From: Girardinichthys multiradiatus
Taxonomy: Eukaryota > Chordata > Actinopteri > Cyprinodontiformes > Goodeidae
Length of the DNA stretch: 64,000 nucleotides
Reading direction: 5' to 3'
Assembly: GCF_021462225.1 (NCBI RefSeq)
Contig: NC_061804.1
Span: 4,293,463 to 4,357,462 of the forward strand
Of this stretch, positions 34,501-48,274 are shown in pieces; the first letter of the stretch is position 1; every line of letters starts with the position of its first letter. The position numbers and the translations under genes were made by a program. The notes beneath the pieces were generated by a model. It ran no database searches. It saw only the letters and a program-made list of their open reading frames with translations, and was not told the origin of the DNA.

Positions 34501-37500
34501 GCAGCACCAACAACTACAACTTCAGCACCAACAACCAACACCGCACATCCTACCACAACAACCGCAGCACCAACAACTGCAGCACCAACAACCACAACCC
34601 CACCACCCACCACAACTGTAGCACCAACCACCACAACTGCAGCACCATCCACCACAACCCCACCACCCACCACAACCGCAGCACCAACCACCACAACTGC
34701 AGCACCATCCACCACAAGTGCGGCAGCAACCACCACAACCGCAGCACATTCCACCACAACACCACCACCCACCACAACTGCAGCACCACCCACCACAACT
34801 GCAGCACCAACCACCACAGCTGGAGCACCATCCACCACAACACCACCACCCACCACAACTGCAGCACCAACCACCACAACTGCAGCAGCAACAACTACAA
34901 CTACGGCAGCAACCACTACAACTGCAGCACCCACCACCACAACTTCAACACCAACAACTACAGCATCAACAACCACAACTGCAGCACCAACAACCACAGC
35001 ACAAACCACCATAACAGAGGCAGAGACAACCACAACCGCAGCACTTACCACCACAAATCCAATAACAACCGCAACACCAACAACCACAACTGCGGCAGCA
35101 ACAACCACAACTGCGGCACCAACAACCACAATCACAGCACCAACCACCACAACTGCGGCACCAACAACCACAACCACAGCACCAACCACCACAACAGAGG
35201 CAGCAACAACCACAACCGCAGCACTTACCACCACAACTGCAGTAACAACCGCAACACCAACAACCACAACTGCAACACCAACAACTACAACTACAGCACC
35301 AACAACCACAACTTCAGCACCAACAACCACAACCACAGCACCAACCACCACAACAGAGGCAGCAACAACCACAACCGCAGCACTTACCACCACACCAACT
35401 GCAACACCAACAACCACAACTGCAACACCAACAACTACAACTACAGCACCAACAACCACAACTTCAGCACCAACAACCACAACCACAGCACCAACCACCA
35501 CAACAGAGGCAGCAACAACCACAACCGCAGCACTTACCACCACAACTGCAGTAACAACCGCAACACCAACAACCACAACAGCGGCAGCAACAACCACAAC
35601 TGCAGCAGCAACAACCACAACTGCGGCAGCAACAACCACAACTGCAGCACCCACCACCACAACTGCAGCACCAACAACTACAACTTCAGCACCAACAACC
35701 AACACCGCACATCCTACCACAACAACCGCAGCACCAACAACTGCAGCACCAACCACCACAACTGTAGTACCAACCACCACAACTGCGGCACCATCCACCA
35801 CAACCCCACCACCCACCACAACTGTAGCACCAACCACCACAACTGCAGCACCATCCACCACAACCCCACCACCCACCACAACTGCAGCACCAACCACCAC
35901 AACTGCAGCACCAACCACCACAAGTGCGGCAGCAACCACCACAACCGCAGCACCAACCACCACAAGTGTGGCAGCAACCACCACAACCGCAGCACCAACA
36001 ACTACAACTGAAGCATCAACAACCACAACTGCAGCACATACCACCACAAGTGTGACAGCAACCACCACAACTGCAGCACATTCCACCACAACACCACCAC
36101 CCACCACAACTGCAGCACCAACCACCACACCTGCAGCAGCAACAACCACAACTGCAGCAGCAACAACCACAACTGCAGCACCAACAACTACAACTTCAGC
36201 ACCAACAACCAACACCGCACATCCTACCACAACAACCGCAGCACCAACAACTGCAGCACCAACAACCACAACCCCACCACCCACCACAACTGTAGCACCA
36301 ACCACCACAACTGCAGCACCATCCACCACAACCCCACCACCCACCACAACCGCAGCACCAACCACCACAACTGCAGCACCATCCACCACAAGTGCGGCAG
36401 CAACCACCACAACCGCAGCACATTCCACCACAACACCACCACCCACCACAACTGCAGCACCACCCACCACAACTGCAGCACCAACCACCACAGCTGGAGC
36501 ACCATCCACCACAACACCACCACCCACCACAACTGCAGCACCAACCACCACAACTGCAGCAGCAACAACTACAACTACGGCAGCAACCACTACAACTGCA
36601 GCACCCACCACCACAACTTCAACACCAACAACTACAGCATCAACAACCACAACTGCAGCACCAACAACCACAGCACAAACCACCATAACAGAGGCAGAGA
36701 CAACCACAACCGCAGCACTTACCACCACAAATCCAATAACAACCGCAACACCAACAACCACAACTGCGGCAGCAACAACCACAACTGCGGCACCAACAAC
36801 CACAATCACAGCACCAACCACCACAACTGCGGCACCAACAACCACAACCACAGCACCAACCACCACAACAGAGGCAGCAACAACCACAACCGCAGCACTT
36901 ACCACCACAACTGCAGTAACAACCGCAACACCAACAACCACAACTGCAACACCAACAACTACAACTACAGCACCAACAACCACAACTTCAGCACCAACAA
37001 CCACAACCACAGCACCAACCACCACAACAGAGGCAGCAACAACCACAACCGCAGCACTTACCACCACACCAACTGCAACACCAACAACCACAACTGCAGC
37101 ACCAACAACCACAACTACAGCACCAACAACCACAACTTCAGCACCAACAACCACAACCACAGCACCAACCACCACAACAGAGGCAGCAACAACCACAACC
37201 GCAGCACTTACCACCACAACTGCAGTAACAACCGCAACACCAACAACCACAACAGCGGCAGCAACAACCACAACTGCAGCAGCAACAACCACAACTGCGG
37301 CAGCAACAACCACAACTGCAGCACCCACCACCACAACTGCAGCACCAACAACTACAACTTCAGCACCAACAACCAACACCGCACATCCTACCACAACAAC
37401 CGCAGCACCAACAACTGCAGCACCAACCACCACAACTGTAGTACCAACCACCACAACTGCGGCACCATCCACCACAACCCCACCACCCACCACAACTGTA

Positions 37501-40500
37501 GCACCAACCACCACAACTGCAGCACCATCCACCACAACCCCACCACCCACCACAACTGCAGCACCAACCACCACAACTGCAGCACCAACCACCACAAGTG
37601 CGGCAGCAACCACCACAACCGCAGCACCAACAACTACAACTGCAGCACCAACCACCACAAGTGTGGCAGCAACCACCACAACCGCAGCACCAACAACTAC
37701 AACTGAAGCATCAACAACCACAACTGCAGCACATACCACCACAAGTGTGACAGCAACCACCACAACTGCAGCACATTCCACCACAACACCACCACCCACC
37801 ACAACTGCAGCACCAACCACCACACCTGCAGCAGCAACAACCACAACTGCAGCAGCAACAACCACAACTGCAGCACCAACAACTACAACTTCAGCACCAA
37901 CAACCAACACCGCACATCCTACCACAACAACCGCAGCACCAACAACTGCAGCACCAACAACCACAACCCCACCACCCACCACCACTGTAGCACCAACCAC
38001 CACAACTACAGCACCATCCACCACAACCCCACCACCCACCACAACCGCAGCACCAACCACCACAACTGCAGCACCATCCACCACAAGTGCGGCAGCAACC
38101 ACCACAACCGCAGCACATTCCACCACAACACCACCACCCACCACAACTGCAGCACCAACCACCACAGCTGGAGCACCATCCACCACAACACCACCACCCA
38201 CCACAACTGCAGCACCAACCACCACAACTGCAGCAGCAACAACCACAACTGCAGCAGCAACAACCACAACCACAGCACCAACAACAACAACTGAAGCATC
38301 AACAACCACAACTGCAGCACTTACCACCACAACTCCAGTAACAACTGCAACACCAACAACCACAACAGCGGCAGCAACAACTACAACCGCAGCACTTACC
38401 ACCACAACTCCAGTAACAACTGCAACACCAACAACCACAACAGCAGCAGCAACAACCACAACTGCAGCAGCAACAACCACAACTGCAGCACCAACAACTA
38501 CAACTTCAGCACCAACAACCAACAGCGCACATCCTACCACAACAACCGCAGCACCAACAACTGCAGCACCAACAACCACAACCCCACCACCCACCACAAC
38601 TGTAGCACCAACCACCACAACTGTAGCACCATCCACCACAACCCCACCACCCACCACAACCGCATCACAAACCACCACAACTGCAGCACCATCCACCACA
38701 AGTGCGGCAGCAACCACCACAACCGAAGCACATTCCACCACAACACCACCACCCACCACAACTGCAACACCAACAACCACAACAGCGGCAGCACCAACCA
38801 CAACTGCGGCAGCAACAACCACAACTGCGGCACCCACCACCACAACTGCAACACCAACAACTACAACTGCAGAACCAACAACCACAACTTCAGCACCAAC
38901 AACCACAACCACAGCACAATCCACCACAACAGAGGCAGCAACAACCACAACCCCAGCACTTACCACCACAAATTCAATAACAACCGCAACACCAACAACC
39001 ACAACAGTGGCACCCACCACCACAACTGCAGCACCAACAACCACAATTTCAGCACCAACAACCACAACCACAGCACCAACAACCACAACTTCAGCAACAA
39101 CAACCAACACCGCAGAACCTACCACAACAACCGCAGCACCAACAACTGCAGCACCAACACCCACAACTGCAGAACCAACCATCACAAGTGCGGCAGCAAC
39201 GACCACAACTGCAGCACCAACAACTACAATTGAAGCATCAACAACCACAACTGCAGCACCAACCACCACAAGTGCGACAGCAACCACCACAACTGCAGCA
39301 CATTCAACCACAACACCAACACCCACCACAACTGCAGCACCAACCACCACAACTGCAGCAGCAAAAACCACAACTGCAGCAGCAACAACCACAACCGCAG
39401 CACCAACAACAACAACTGAAGCATCAACAACCACAACTGCAGCACTTACCACCACAACTCCAGTAACAACTGCAACACCAACAACCACAACAGCGGCAGC
39501 AACAACTACAACCGCAGCACTTACCACCACAACTCCAGTAACAACCGCAACACCAACAACCACAACAGCAGCAGCAACAACTACAACTGCAGCAGCAACA
39601 ACCACAACTGCAGCACCAACAACTACAACTTCAGCACCAACAACCAACACCGCACATCCTACCACAACAACCGCAGCACCAACAACTGCAGCACCAACAA
39701 CCACAACCCCACCACCCACCACAACTGTAGCACCATCCACCACAACCCCACCCCCCACCACAACCGCAGCACCAACCACCACAACTGCAGCACCATCCAC
39801 CACAAGTGCGGCAGCAACCACCACAACCGAAGCACATTCCACCACAACACCACCACCCACCACAACTGCAGCACCAACCACCACAGCTGCAGCACCATCC
39901 ACCACAACACCACCACCCACCACAACTGCAGCACCAACCACCACTACTACAGCAGCAACAACCACAACTGCAGCAGCAACAACCACAACCACAGCACCAA
40001 CAACAACTGAAGCATCAACAACCACAACTGCAGCACTTACCACCACAACTCCAGTAACAACTGCAACACCAACAACCACAACAGCAGCAGCAACAACCAC
40101 AACTGAAGCACCAACAACCACAACTGCAGCACCAACAACCACAACCACAGCACAAACCACCACAACAGAGGCAGCAACAACCACAACGGCAGCACTTACC
40201 ACCACAACTCCAATAACAACTGCAACACCAACAACCACAACAGCGGCAGCACCAACCACAACTGCGGCAGCAACAACCACAACTGCGGCACCCACCACCA
40301 CAACTGCAACACCAACAACTACAACTGCAGCACCAACAACCACAACTTCAGCACCAACAACCACAACCACAGCACAATCCACCACAACAGAGGCAGCAAC
40401 AACCACAACCCCAGCACTTACCACCACAAATTCAATAACAACCGCAACACCAACAACCACAACAGTGGCACCCACCACCACAACTGCAGCAGGAACAACC

Positions 40501-43500
40501 ACAACTGCAGCAGCAACAACCACAACCACAGCACCAACAACAACAACTGAAGCATCAACAACCACAACTGCAGCACCAACAACCACAATTTCAGCACCAA
40601 CAACCACAACCACAGCACCAACAACCACAACTTCAGCAAAAACAACCAACACCGCAGAACCTACCACAACAACCGCAACACCAACAACTGCAGCACCAAC
40701 ACCCACAACTGCAGAACCAACCATCACAAGTGCGGCAGCAACGACCACAACTGCAGCACCAACAACTACAACTGAAGCATCAACAACCACAACTGCAGCA
40801 CCAACCACCACAAGTGCGACAGCAACCACCACAACTGCAGCACCAACCACCACAACTGCAGCAGCAAAAACCACAACTGCAGCAGCAACAACCACAACCG
40901 CAGCACCAACAACAACAACTGAAGCATCAACAACCACAACTGCAGCACTTACCACCACAACTCCAGTAACAACTGCAACACCAACAACCACAACAGCGGC
41001 AGCAACAACTATAACCGCAGCACTTACCACCACAACTCCAGTAACAACCGCAACACCAACAACCACAACAGCAGCAGCAACAACTACAACTGCAGCAGCA
41101 ACAACCACAACTGCAGCACCAACAACTACAACTTCAGCACCAACAACCAACACCGCACACCCTACCACAACAACCGCAGCACCAACAACTGCAGCACCAA
41201 CAACCACAACCCCACCACCCACCACAACTGTAGCACCACCCACCACAACTGTAGCACCATCCACCACAACCCCACCCCCCACCACAACCGCAGCACCAAC
41301 CACCACAACTGCAGCACCATCCACCACAAGTGCGGCAGCAACCACCACAACCGAAGCACATTCCACCACAACACCACCACCCACCACAACTGCAGCACCA
41401 ACCACCACAGCTGCAGCACCATCCACCACAACACCACCACCCACCACAACTGCAGCACCAACCACCACTACTACAGCAGCAACAACCACAGCTGCAGCAG
41501 CAACAACCACAACCACAGCACCAACAACAACTGAAGCATCAACAACCACAACTGCAGCACTTACCACCACAACTCCAGTAACAACTGCAACACCAACAAC
41601 CACAACAGCAGCAGCAACAACCACAACTGAAGCAGCAACAACCACAACTGCAGCACCAACAACCACAACCACAGCACAAACCACCACAACAGAGGCAGCA
41701 ACAACCACAACGGCAGCACTTACCACCACAACTCCAATAACAACTGCAACACCAACAACCACAACAGCGGCAGCACCAACCACAACTGCGGCAGCAACAA
41801 CCTCAACTGCGGCACCCACCACCACAACTGCAACACCAACAACTACAACTGCAGCACCAACAACCACAACTTCAGCACCAACAACCACAACCACAGCACA
41901 ATCCACCACAACAGAGGCAGCAACAACCACAACCCCAGCACTTACCACCACAAATTCAATAACAACCGCAACACCAACAACCACAACAGTGGCACCCACC
42001 ACCACAACTGCAGCAGGAACAACCACAACTGCAGCAGCAACAACCACAACCACAGCACCAACAACAACAACAACTGAAGCATCAACAACCACAACTGCAG
42101 CACCAACAACCACAATTTCAGCACCAACAACCACAACCACAGCACCAACAACCACAACTTCAGCAACAACAACCAACACCGCAGAACCTACCACAACAAC
42201 CGCAACACCAACAACTGCAGCACCAACACCCACAACTGCAGAACCAACCATCACAAGTGCGGCAGCAACGACCACAACTGCAGCACCAACAACTACAACT
42301 GAAGCATCAACAACCACAACTGCAGCACCAACCACCACAAGTGCGACAGCAACCACCACAACTGCAGCACATTCAACCACAACACCAACACCCACCACAA
42401 CTGCAGCACCAACCACCACAACTGCAGCAGGAACAACCACAACTGCAGCAGCAACAACCACAACCACAGCACCAACAACAACAACTGAAGCATCAACAAC
42501 CACAACTGCAGCACTTACCACCACAATTCTAGTAACAACCGCAACACCAACAACCACAACAGTGGCAGCAACAACCACAACTACGGCCGCAACAACCACA
42601 ACTGCAGCACCCACCACCACAACTGCAACACCAACAACTACAGCATCAACAACCACAACTGCAGCACCAACAACCACAACTGCAGCACCAACAACCACAA
42701 CCACAGCACAAACCACCACAACAGAGGCAGCAACAACCACAACCGCAGCACTTACCACCACAACTCCAATAACAACCGCAACACCAACAACCACAACAGC
42801 AGCAGCAACAACCACAACTGCGGCAGCAACAACCACAACTGCGGCAGCAACAACCACAACTGCGCCACCCACCACCACATCTTCAGTACCAACAACCACA
42901 ACCACAGCACCAACAACCACAACTACAGCAACAACAACCAACACCGCAGAACCTACCAGAACAACCGCAGCACCAACAACTGCAGCACCAACACCCACAA
43001 CTGTAGCACCAACCACCACAACTACAGCACCATCCACCACAACCCCACCACCCACCACAACTGCAGAACCAACCATCACAAGTGCGGCAGCAACGACCAC
43101 AACCGCAGCACCAACAACTACAACTGAAGCATCAACAACCACAACTGCAGCATCGACCACCACGAGTGTGACAGCAACCACCACAACTGCAGCACATTCC
43201 ACCACAACACCAACACCCACCACAACTGCAGCACCCACCACCACAACTGCAGCAGCAAAAACCACAACTGCAGCAGCAACAACCACAACCGCAGCACCAA
43301 CAACAACAACTGAAGCATCAACAACCACAACTGGAGCACTTACCACCACAATTCTAGTAACAACCGCAACACCAACAACCGCAACAGCGGCAGCAACAAC
43401 TACAACTGCGACAGCAACCACCACAACTGCAGCACATTCCACCACAACACCAACACCCACCACAACTGCAGCACCCACCACCACAACTGCAGCAGCAAAA

Positions 43501-46395
43501 ACCACAACTGCAGCAGCAACAACCACAACCGCAGCACCAACAACTACAACTGAAGCATCAACAACCACAACTGCAGCACTTACCACCACAATTCAAGTAA
43601 CAACCGCAACACCAACAACCACAACAGCGGCAGCAACAACTACAACTGCGGCAGCAACAACCACAACTGGGGCATCAACAACCACAACTTCAGCAACAAC
43701 AACCAACACCGCAAAACCTACCACAACAACCGCAGCACCAACAACTGCAGCACCAACAACCACAACTGCAGCACCAACCACCACAAATGCGGCAGAAACC
43801 ACCACAACTGCAGCAACAGCAACAATTGCAGCAAAAACCACCATAACAGAGGCAGCAACAACCACAACTGCAGCACTTACCACCACAACTGCAGCACCAA
43901 CCACCACAAGTGTGGCAGCAACCACCACAACTGCAGCACCATCCACCACAACTCCACCACCCACCACAACTGTAGCATCAACCAGCACAACTGTGGCAGC
44001 AACAGCAACAACTGCAGCACCATCAACCACAACCACAGCACCAACCACCACAATAGAGGTAGCAACAACCAAAATCGCAGCACTTACCACCACAACAGCA
44101 ACAACAACTACAACCGCAATACCAACCACCACAACAACTGCAGCACCAACCACCACAAGTGCAGCAGCAACCACCACAACTGCATCCCCAACCACCATAA
44201 CAGAGGCTGCAACAACCACAACCGCAGCACTTACCACCACAACTGAAGTAAAAACTGCAACACCACCCACCACAACTGCAGCACAAACCACCACAACTGC
44301 CGCACCAACAACCACAACTGCGACTCCCACCACTACAACTGTGGTAGCATCAGCAACAATAGCAGCACCAACCACCACAACCGCGGCACTTACCACCACA
44401 ACTGCAGTAACAACTACAACCGCAAAACCAACCACCACAACAGCAGCAGCAACAACCACAGCTGCGGCTGAAACAACCACAACTGCAGCACCAACCACCA
44501 CAACTGCAGCACCAACCACCACAAGTGCGCCAGCAACCACCACAACTGCAGCACCATCCACCACAACCCCACCACCCACCACAACTGGAGCACCAACCAC
44601 TACAACTGTGGCAGCAACAACCACACCCGCATCACCAACAACTACAACTGCAGCACCAACAACCACAACTGCAGGACCAATCACCACAACTACACCACAA
44701 AGCCCCACATCTACAGCAGCAACCACCACAACTTCAGCACCACCGACTACAAATGCGGCAGCAACCACCACAACTGCAGCACCATCCACCACAACTCCAC
44801 CACCCACCACAACTGTAGCATCAACCAGCACAACTGTGGCAGCAATAGCAACAACTGCAGCATCATCAACCACAACCACAGCACCAACCACCACAATAGA
44901 GGCAGCAACAACCACAACCGCAGCACTTACCACCACAACTCCAATAACAACCGCAACACCAACAACCACAACAGCAGCAGCAACAACCACAACTGCGGCA
45001 GCAACCACCACAACTGCGCCACCCACCACCACAACTTCAGTACCAACAACCACAGCACCAACAACCACAACTACAGCAACAACAACCAACACCGCAGAAC
45101 CTACCAGAACAACCGCAGCACCAACAACTGCAGCACCAACACCCACAACTGTAGCACCAACCACCACAACTACAGCACCATCCACCACAACCCCACCACC
45201 CACCACAACAGCAGAACCAACCATCACAAGTGCGGCAGCAACGACCACAACCGCAGCACCAACAACTACAACTGAAGCATCAACAACCACAACTGCAGCA
45301 CCAACCACCACGAGTGCGACAGCAACCACCACAACTGCAGCACATTCCACCACAACACCAACACCAACCACAACAACTGCAGGAGTTACAACTATATCTG
45401 CAGCACCAACCACCACAACAGAGGCAGCATCAACCACAACAGCAACACCAACCACCACAACAGCAGCAACAACCACAACTGCAACAGCAACCACTACAAC
45501 TGCAGCTGTAACAACTACAACCACAGCATCAACCACCAAAACTGCAACACCCAGCACCACAACTGCGGCACCAACCACCACAATTGCAGCAGCAACAACT
45601 ACAACACCAGCACATACCTTGACAACTGCGACACCAAGCACCCCAACTGCGACAGCACCAACCACAAGTGCAACACCAACCACCACATCTTCAGCAGCAA
45701 CAATTACAACTGCAACAGCAACAACTGCAACTACAACTGCAGCACTAACCTTCACATCTGCAGAACCATTGACCACAATTATGACCCCAACCGCTCCAAC
45801 TAGTGTTCGAAATACTGGCTCAACCACCACAACCTCAGTACTTACCACCACTACTCCATCTGCCCCAATTGTAGCACCAACCATTTCATTGTCTTCTCCT
45901 CCAGCTACAATAAGAACCCAAACAACAATAATTGTTTCGACTCCCACAGCAACAGAACATTCATCTCCAAGCAAATTAACAACTGTAACCGCACCCACTA
46001 TAACCTCAGCAGCACAGTCAACCACAGTTTCAACAACACTTTCCACAACATCAGCCCCAAGCAAATCAACATCAACAAGTGCAACTGCAGCCGCAAACAT
46101 AATAATCCCAGCAGCACAATCAGCCACAGCTGCAACAATTGCTACATCAGCCCCAAGCAACTTAACCACATCAACAACAACAACTGCAGCCACAACTCCA
46201 CCAACACAACCATACCACACTGCAGCAACAAGTGCCACAACATCAGCCTCAACCGTATTAACGAAAACAACAACTACAGCCACAACAACCTCAGCAGCAC
46301 AGTCAGCCACCACTTCAACAACCACTAGTAGCGCTACTAGTGTCAGACTGGGCATGCTTCATCTCTTGCCTTTACTCTTTGTTGTCATTCTGTAA
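31356..46395 (+). CDS. giant Thr/Ala/Pro mucin with signal peptide and GPI-like tail, LU domains absent
   Basis: Exon 1 (31356-31404, 49 nt) encodes MKLIFSLTLTWALYST and ends in phase 1 before GTAGCA. No LU exon is visible in the following 0.75 kb. The next usable acceptor is the CAG at 32171-32173, after a T-run. It enters the 14.2-kb open frame in phase 1 and continues to the TAA at 46393-46395, giving 4757 codons (4756 residues). CAGs at 32179 and 32182 also keep frame. The mature part is almost entirely Thr, Ala, Pro and Ser (7-residue TTTTAAP-like units), with no Cys or Trp seen. It should be extended and heavily O-glycosylated. The last 350 residues are less repetitive and end SVRLGMLHLLPLLFVVIL, homologous to the unit 2 tail (FRLGPLHLLLGLFILVI). 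The first splice is inferred. An unseen upstream LU exon or a non-expressed relic is possible, but 14 kb without a stop argues for selection or recent expansion. Confidence 0.72.
33268..38224 (+). repeat. higher-order repeat family A, three copies
   Basis: The marker AACTTCAACACCAACAAC occurs at 33354, 34941 and 36615 (spacings 1587 and 1674 bp). Several other markers recur at 34328/36002/37697 and 34522/36196/37891 (1674 and 1695 bp). All spacings are multiples of three. Copies 2 and 3 are nearly identical over long stretches, including silent positions. Boundaries are approximate. Confidence 0.82.
38260..42850 (+). repeat. higher-order repeat family B, three copies
   Basis: The marker CACAATCCACCACAACAGAG occurs at 38915, 40373 and 41897 (1458 and 1524 bp). 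Another set recurs at 39224/40766/42293 (1542 and 1527 bp). Every spacing is divisible by three. The unit includes the TTNSITTATP and EASTTTTAAP subtypes and differs from family A. Boundaries are approximate. Confidence 0.8.
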
Positions 46396-46835
46396 AAAAT
46401 TTCAAATAATCAGAAGCAATATATTACCAGTACATTAAAAATATTCTCAAATATCTCCTTTTATCAGCAAATTGGGTATGCATGTAATCCATTCAAAAAA
46501 ACATACAGTAGATTGATCACAAAAGAGAAAGACGTGTTTTTAGTTTCTTTTTTATTCTTTTTAGTAACATTATTTATTGATTGTGTTGTAGTTCATTGTT
46601 TAACACTATTCAAATATACATTTAAGATATTTTTATTTATGAAATATTGTCTGTATTTACTATTTTAGTTAACTTGTCATCTGCAGATATGCTTTATTAA
46701 AATTCAGTTTAATTACATGTTTTTATAACTTATAGATCATTAATTTCTTATTCATGAATTTAAACATCCTTGAGATTCTGAGCTAGAAATTCATGTTTAC
46801 ACAACTTCCCTAAGTGCATCTTTGTGATTCTGTAA

Positions 46836-46841
46836 AATAAA
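46836..46841 (+). terminator. polyadenylation signal, giant mucin gene
   Basis: AATAAA about 440 bp after the stop; the first good signal downstream, in an AT-rich 3' UTR. Confidence 0.55.
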
Positions 46842-47829
46842 TCTGCTTTAAGAAAAGGCTTCTGTAAAGTGTTATTTGAGGCAGACTTTGCTGAATGCAC
46901 CTAAGCCAGAGCTAATTTACCAAAGCACACTGCTCTTCACAATTATTCGCACCCCTCGTAGTCATGACAAAGTAATTAGTCTCGTACTGCAGAAGCTAGT
47001 TTCTTAATACCTTGATCATTGTCAGACTGTATCCATTTATTAATTTATATTTATCTGTTTCAAATTGTTTTGTGCTTTCAGATTATTAAAATGTTATCCA
47101 TAATTTTCAGGTAAGATTTAAAATGATGCACTACAAAGGTCAATTCGTATTTGCCACTTTTCAAAATGGGAAACACACAAGAACATCTAATTCAACTAGA
47201 AAATTCAGTGTCAATGCTATAAGCTGAATTCTATAGCTGAATTCTATAGCAGAAACAAGTTGACTGCTGAAGTTGACTGCAGAAAATCTTCTGAAATGAA
47301 ATTAATTAGCAAAAAACAGAAATGCTAAACACCTCTGCTAAAAGCTGGCAGAAGGAGCCTAAAGTTGACAGCAGAATATTAACTGAAATTAACTGAATTG
47401 GCAGATAACACAGAAGCTTACTTCCTCTAATGAGAGCTTAATATTCTGAATTCACCTCAAAACAATTTGTTTTTTAAAAAACATTTGTTGTAATGCAAGA
47501 ACTGAAAAAAATCTTTAAAAAGGCAAGAAAGAGCTACCAGTAGATGAGCGGAAGAAGCATAGACTTAAGCAAAAATATAGCCCAAGAAGCTCAAGTCAGT
47601 GCTAAAATATATGATGAAATGAAAAAAAATGGCATAAGTTTCAGAACTATAAGAACTACCAACAGAACACAAAAACAATCTAAAAATTGCCTGAATAAGG
47701 CAGAAATCAGGGTGAGAACAGTTGTAGAAATGTAAGAAATTGGCAGAAATTCAGAGGAGAGAAAGAGAGAATGGCTAGACAGAGAGGAGAGAAAGAGTCA
47801 GAGGACTGAGACAGGTAGAGAGGATATCA
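46842..47829. other. intergenic with minor repeats
   Basis: CACAATTATTCGCACCCCTC at about 46937 resembles a decayed Tc1-like MITE end (compare 25.9 kb). AGCTGAATTCTATAGC is directly repeated at 47221-47252. No gene. Confidence 0.4.
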
Positions 47830-47844
47830 TTATATGAGCAGTGT

Positions 47845-48006
47845 ATAAGCTAACATTAGCATTTTTGCAAATGTTAGTTTATAAATGCTAACATTAGCAT
47901 GTGGGCTATCACTAGCATGTTCGCTAAGGCTTTAGGCTTAAAAGTAAACTTTAGCTTAAATGCTAACATTAGCATGGGGGCTATCACTAGCATGTTGGCT
48001 AACATT
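47845..48006. repeat. GCTAACATTAGCAT direct and inverted repeat cluster
   Basis: The motif GCTAACATTAGCATG/T occurs at about 47849, 47887 and 47961. The second and third copies are followed by GGGCTATCACTAGCATGTT. Each core (GCTAACATTAGC) is nearly self-complementary. A small tandem repeat with hairpin potential. Confidence 0.7.
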
Positions 48007-48250
48007 AACCTAGTGCATTTATAATGCTTACAACCACCTTCATGCAAAACTGCATGAAATTGCCCTTTAAGGTTAATCACCGTTGTCTGTTGGAACAGCT
48101 GTACATGATGTTTAAGTACCCAACAAAAATGCCCACCACGTAGTTGCCTCCTATGAACATGGTCAAAGGGTTAGGGGTAGGGTCAGGTTTAGGCCATAGA
48201 TATCAATTTAAAATAAATGGAAGTCAATGTAAAGATAGTTAAACATGAAT

Positions 48251-48274
48251 GTGTGTGTGTGTGTGTGTGTGTGT
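48251..48274. repeat. (GT)12 microsatellite
   Basis: Twelve uninterrupted GT units. A short TA run lies at about 48546-48560. Confidence 0.95.

Larger units (their letters stand above)
32174..45380 (+). repeat. coding 21-bp minisatellite array
   Basis: Base unit ACCACAACTGCAGCACCAAC plus C (Thr-Thr-Ala-Ala-Pro-Thr register, 21 bp), with 18- and 24-bp variants. Subtypes such as PPPTTT, TTEAST, TTSAPTTNTAHP and ALTTTTPVTTATP give it a mosaic structure. The coding strand is A/C-rich with few G. From about 45.38 kb to the stop the repeats lose regularity. Confidence 0.88.

Noticed and set aside
32242..45511. Many short Cys/Gly-, Leu/Trp- and Gln/Pro-rich frames
   Set aside because: Alternative registers of the same repeat; identical at each higher-order copy.
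32154..46355. Minus-strand open frames of 3811 and 920 codons, Val/Ala/Gly-rich
   Set aside because: They mirror the mucin repeat. They lack promoter, signal or domain features, and they exist because the repeat contains no antisense stop triplets.
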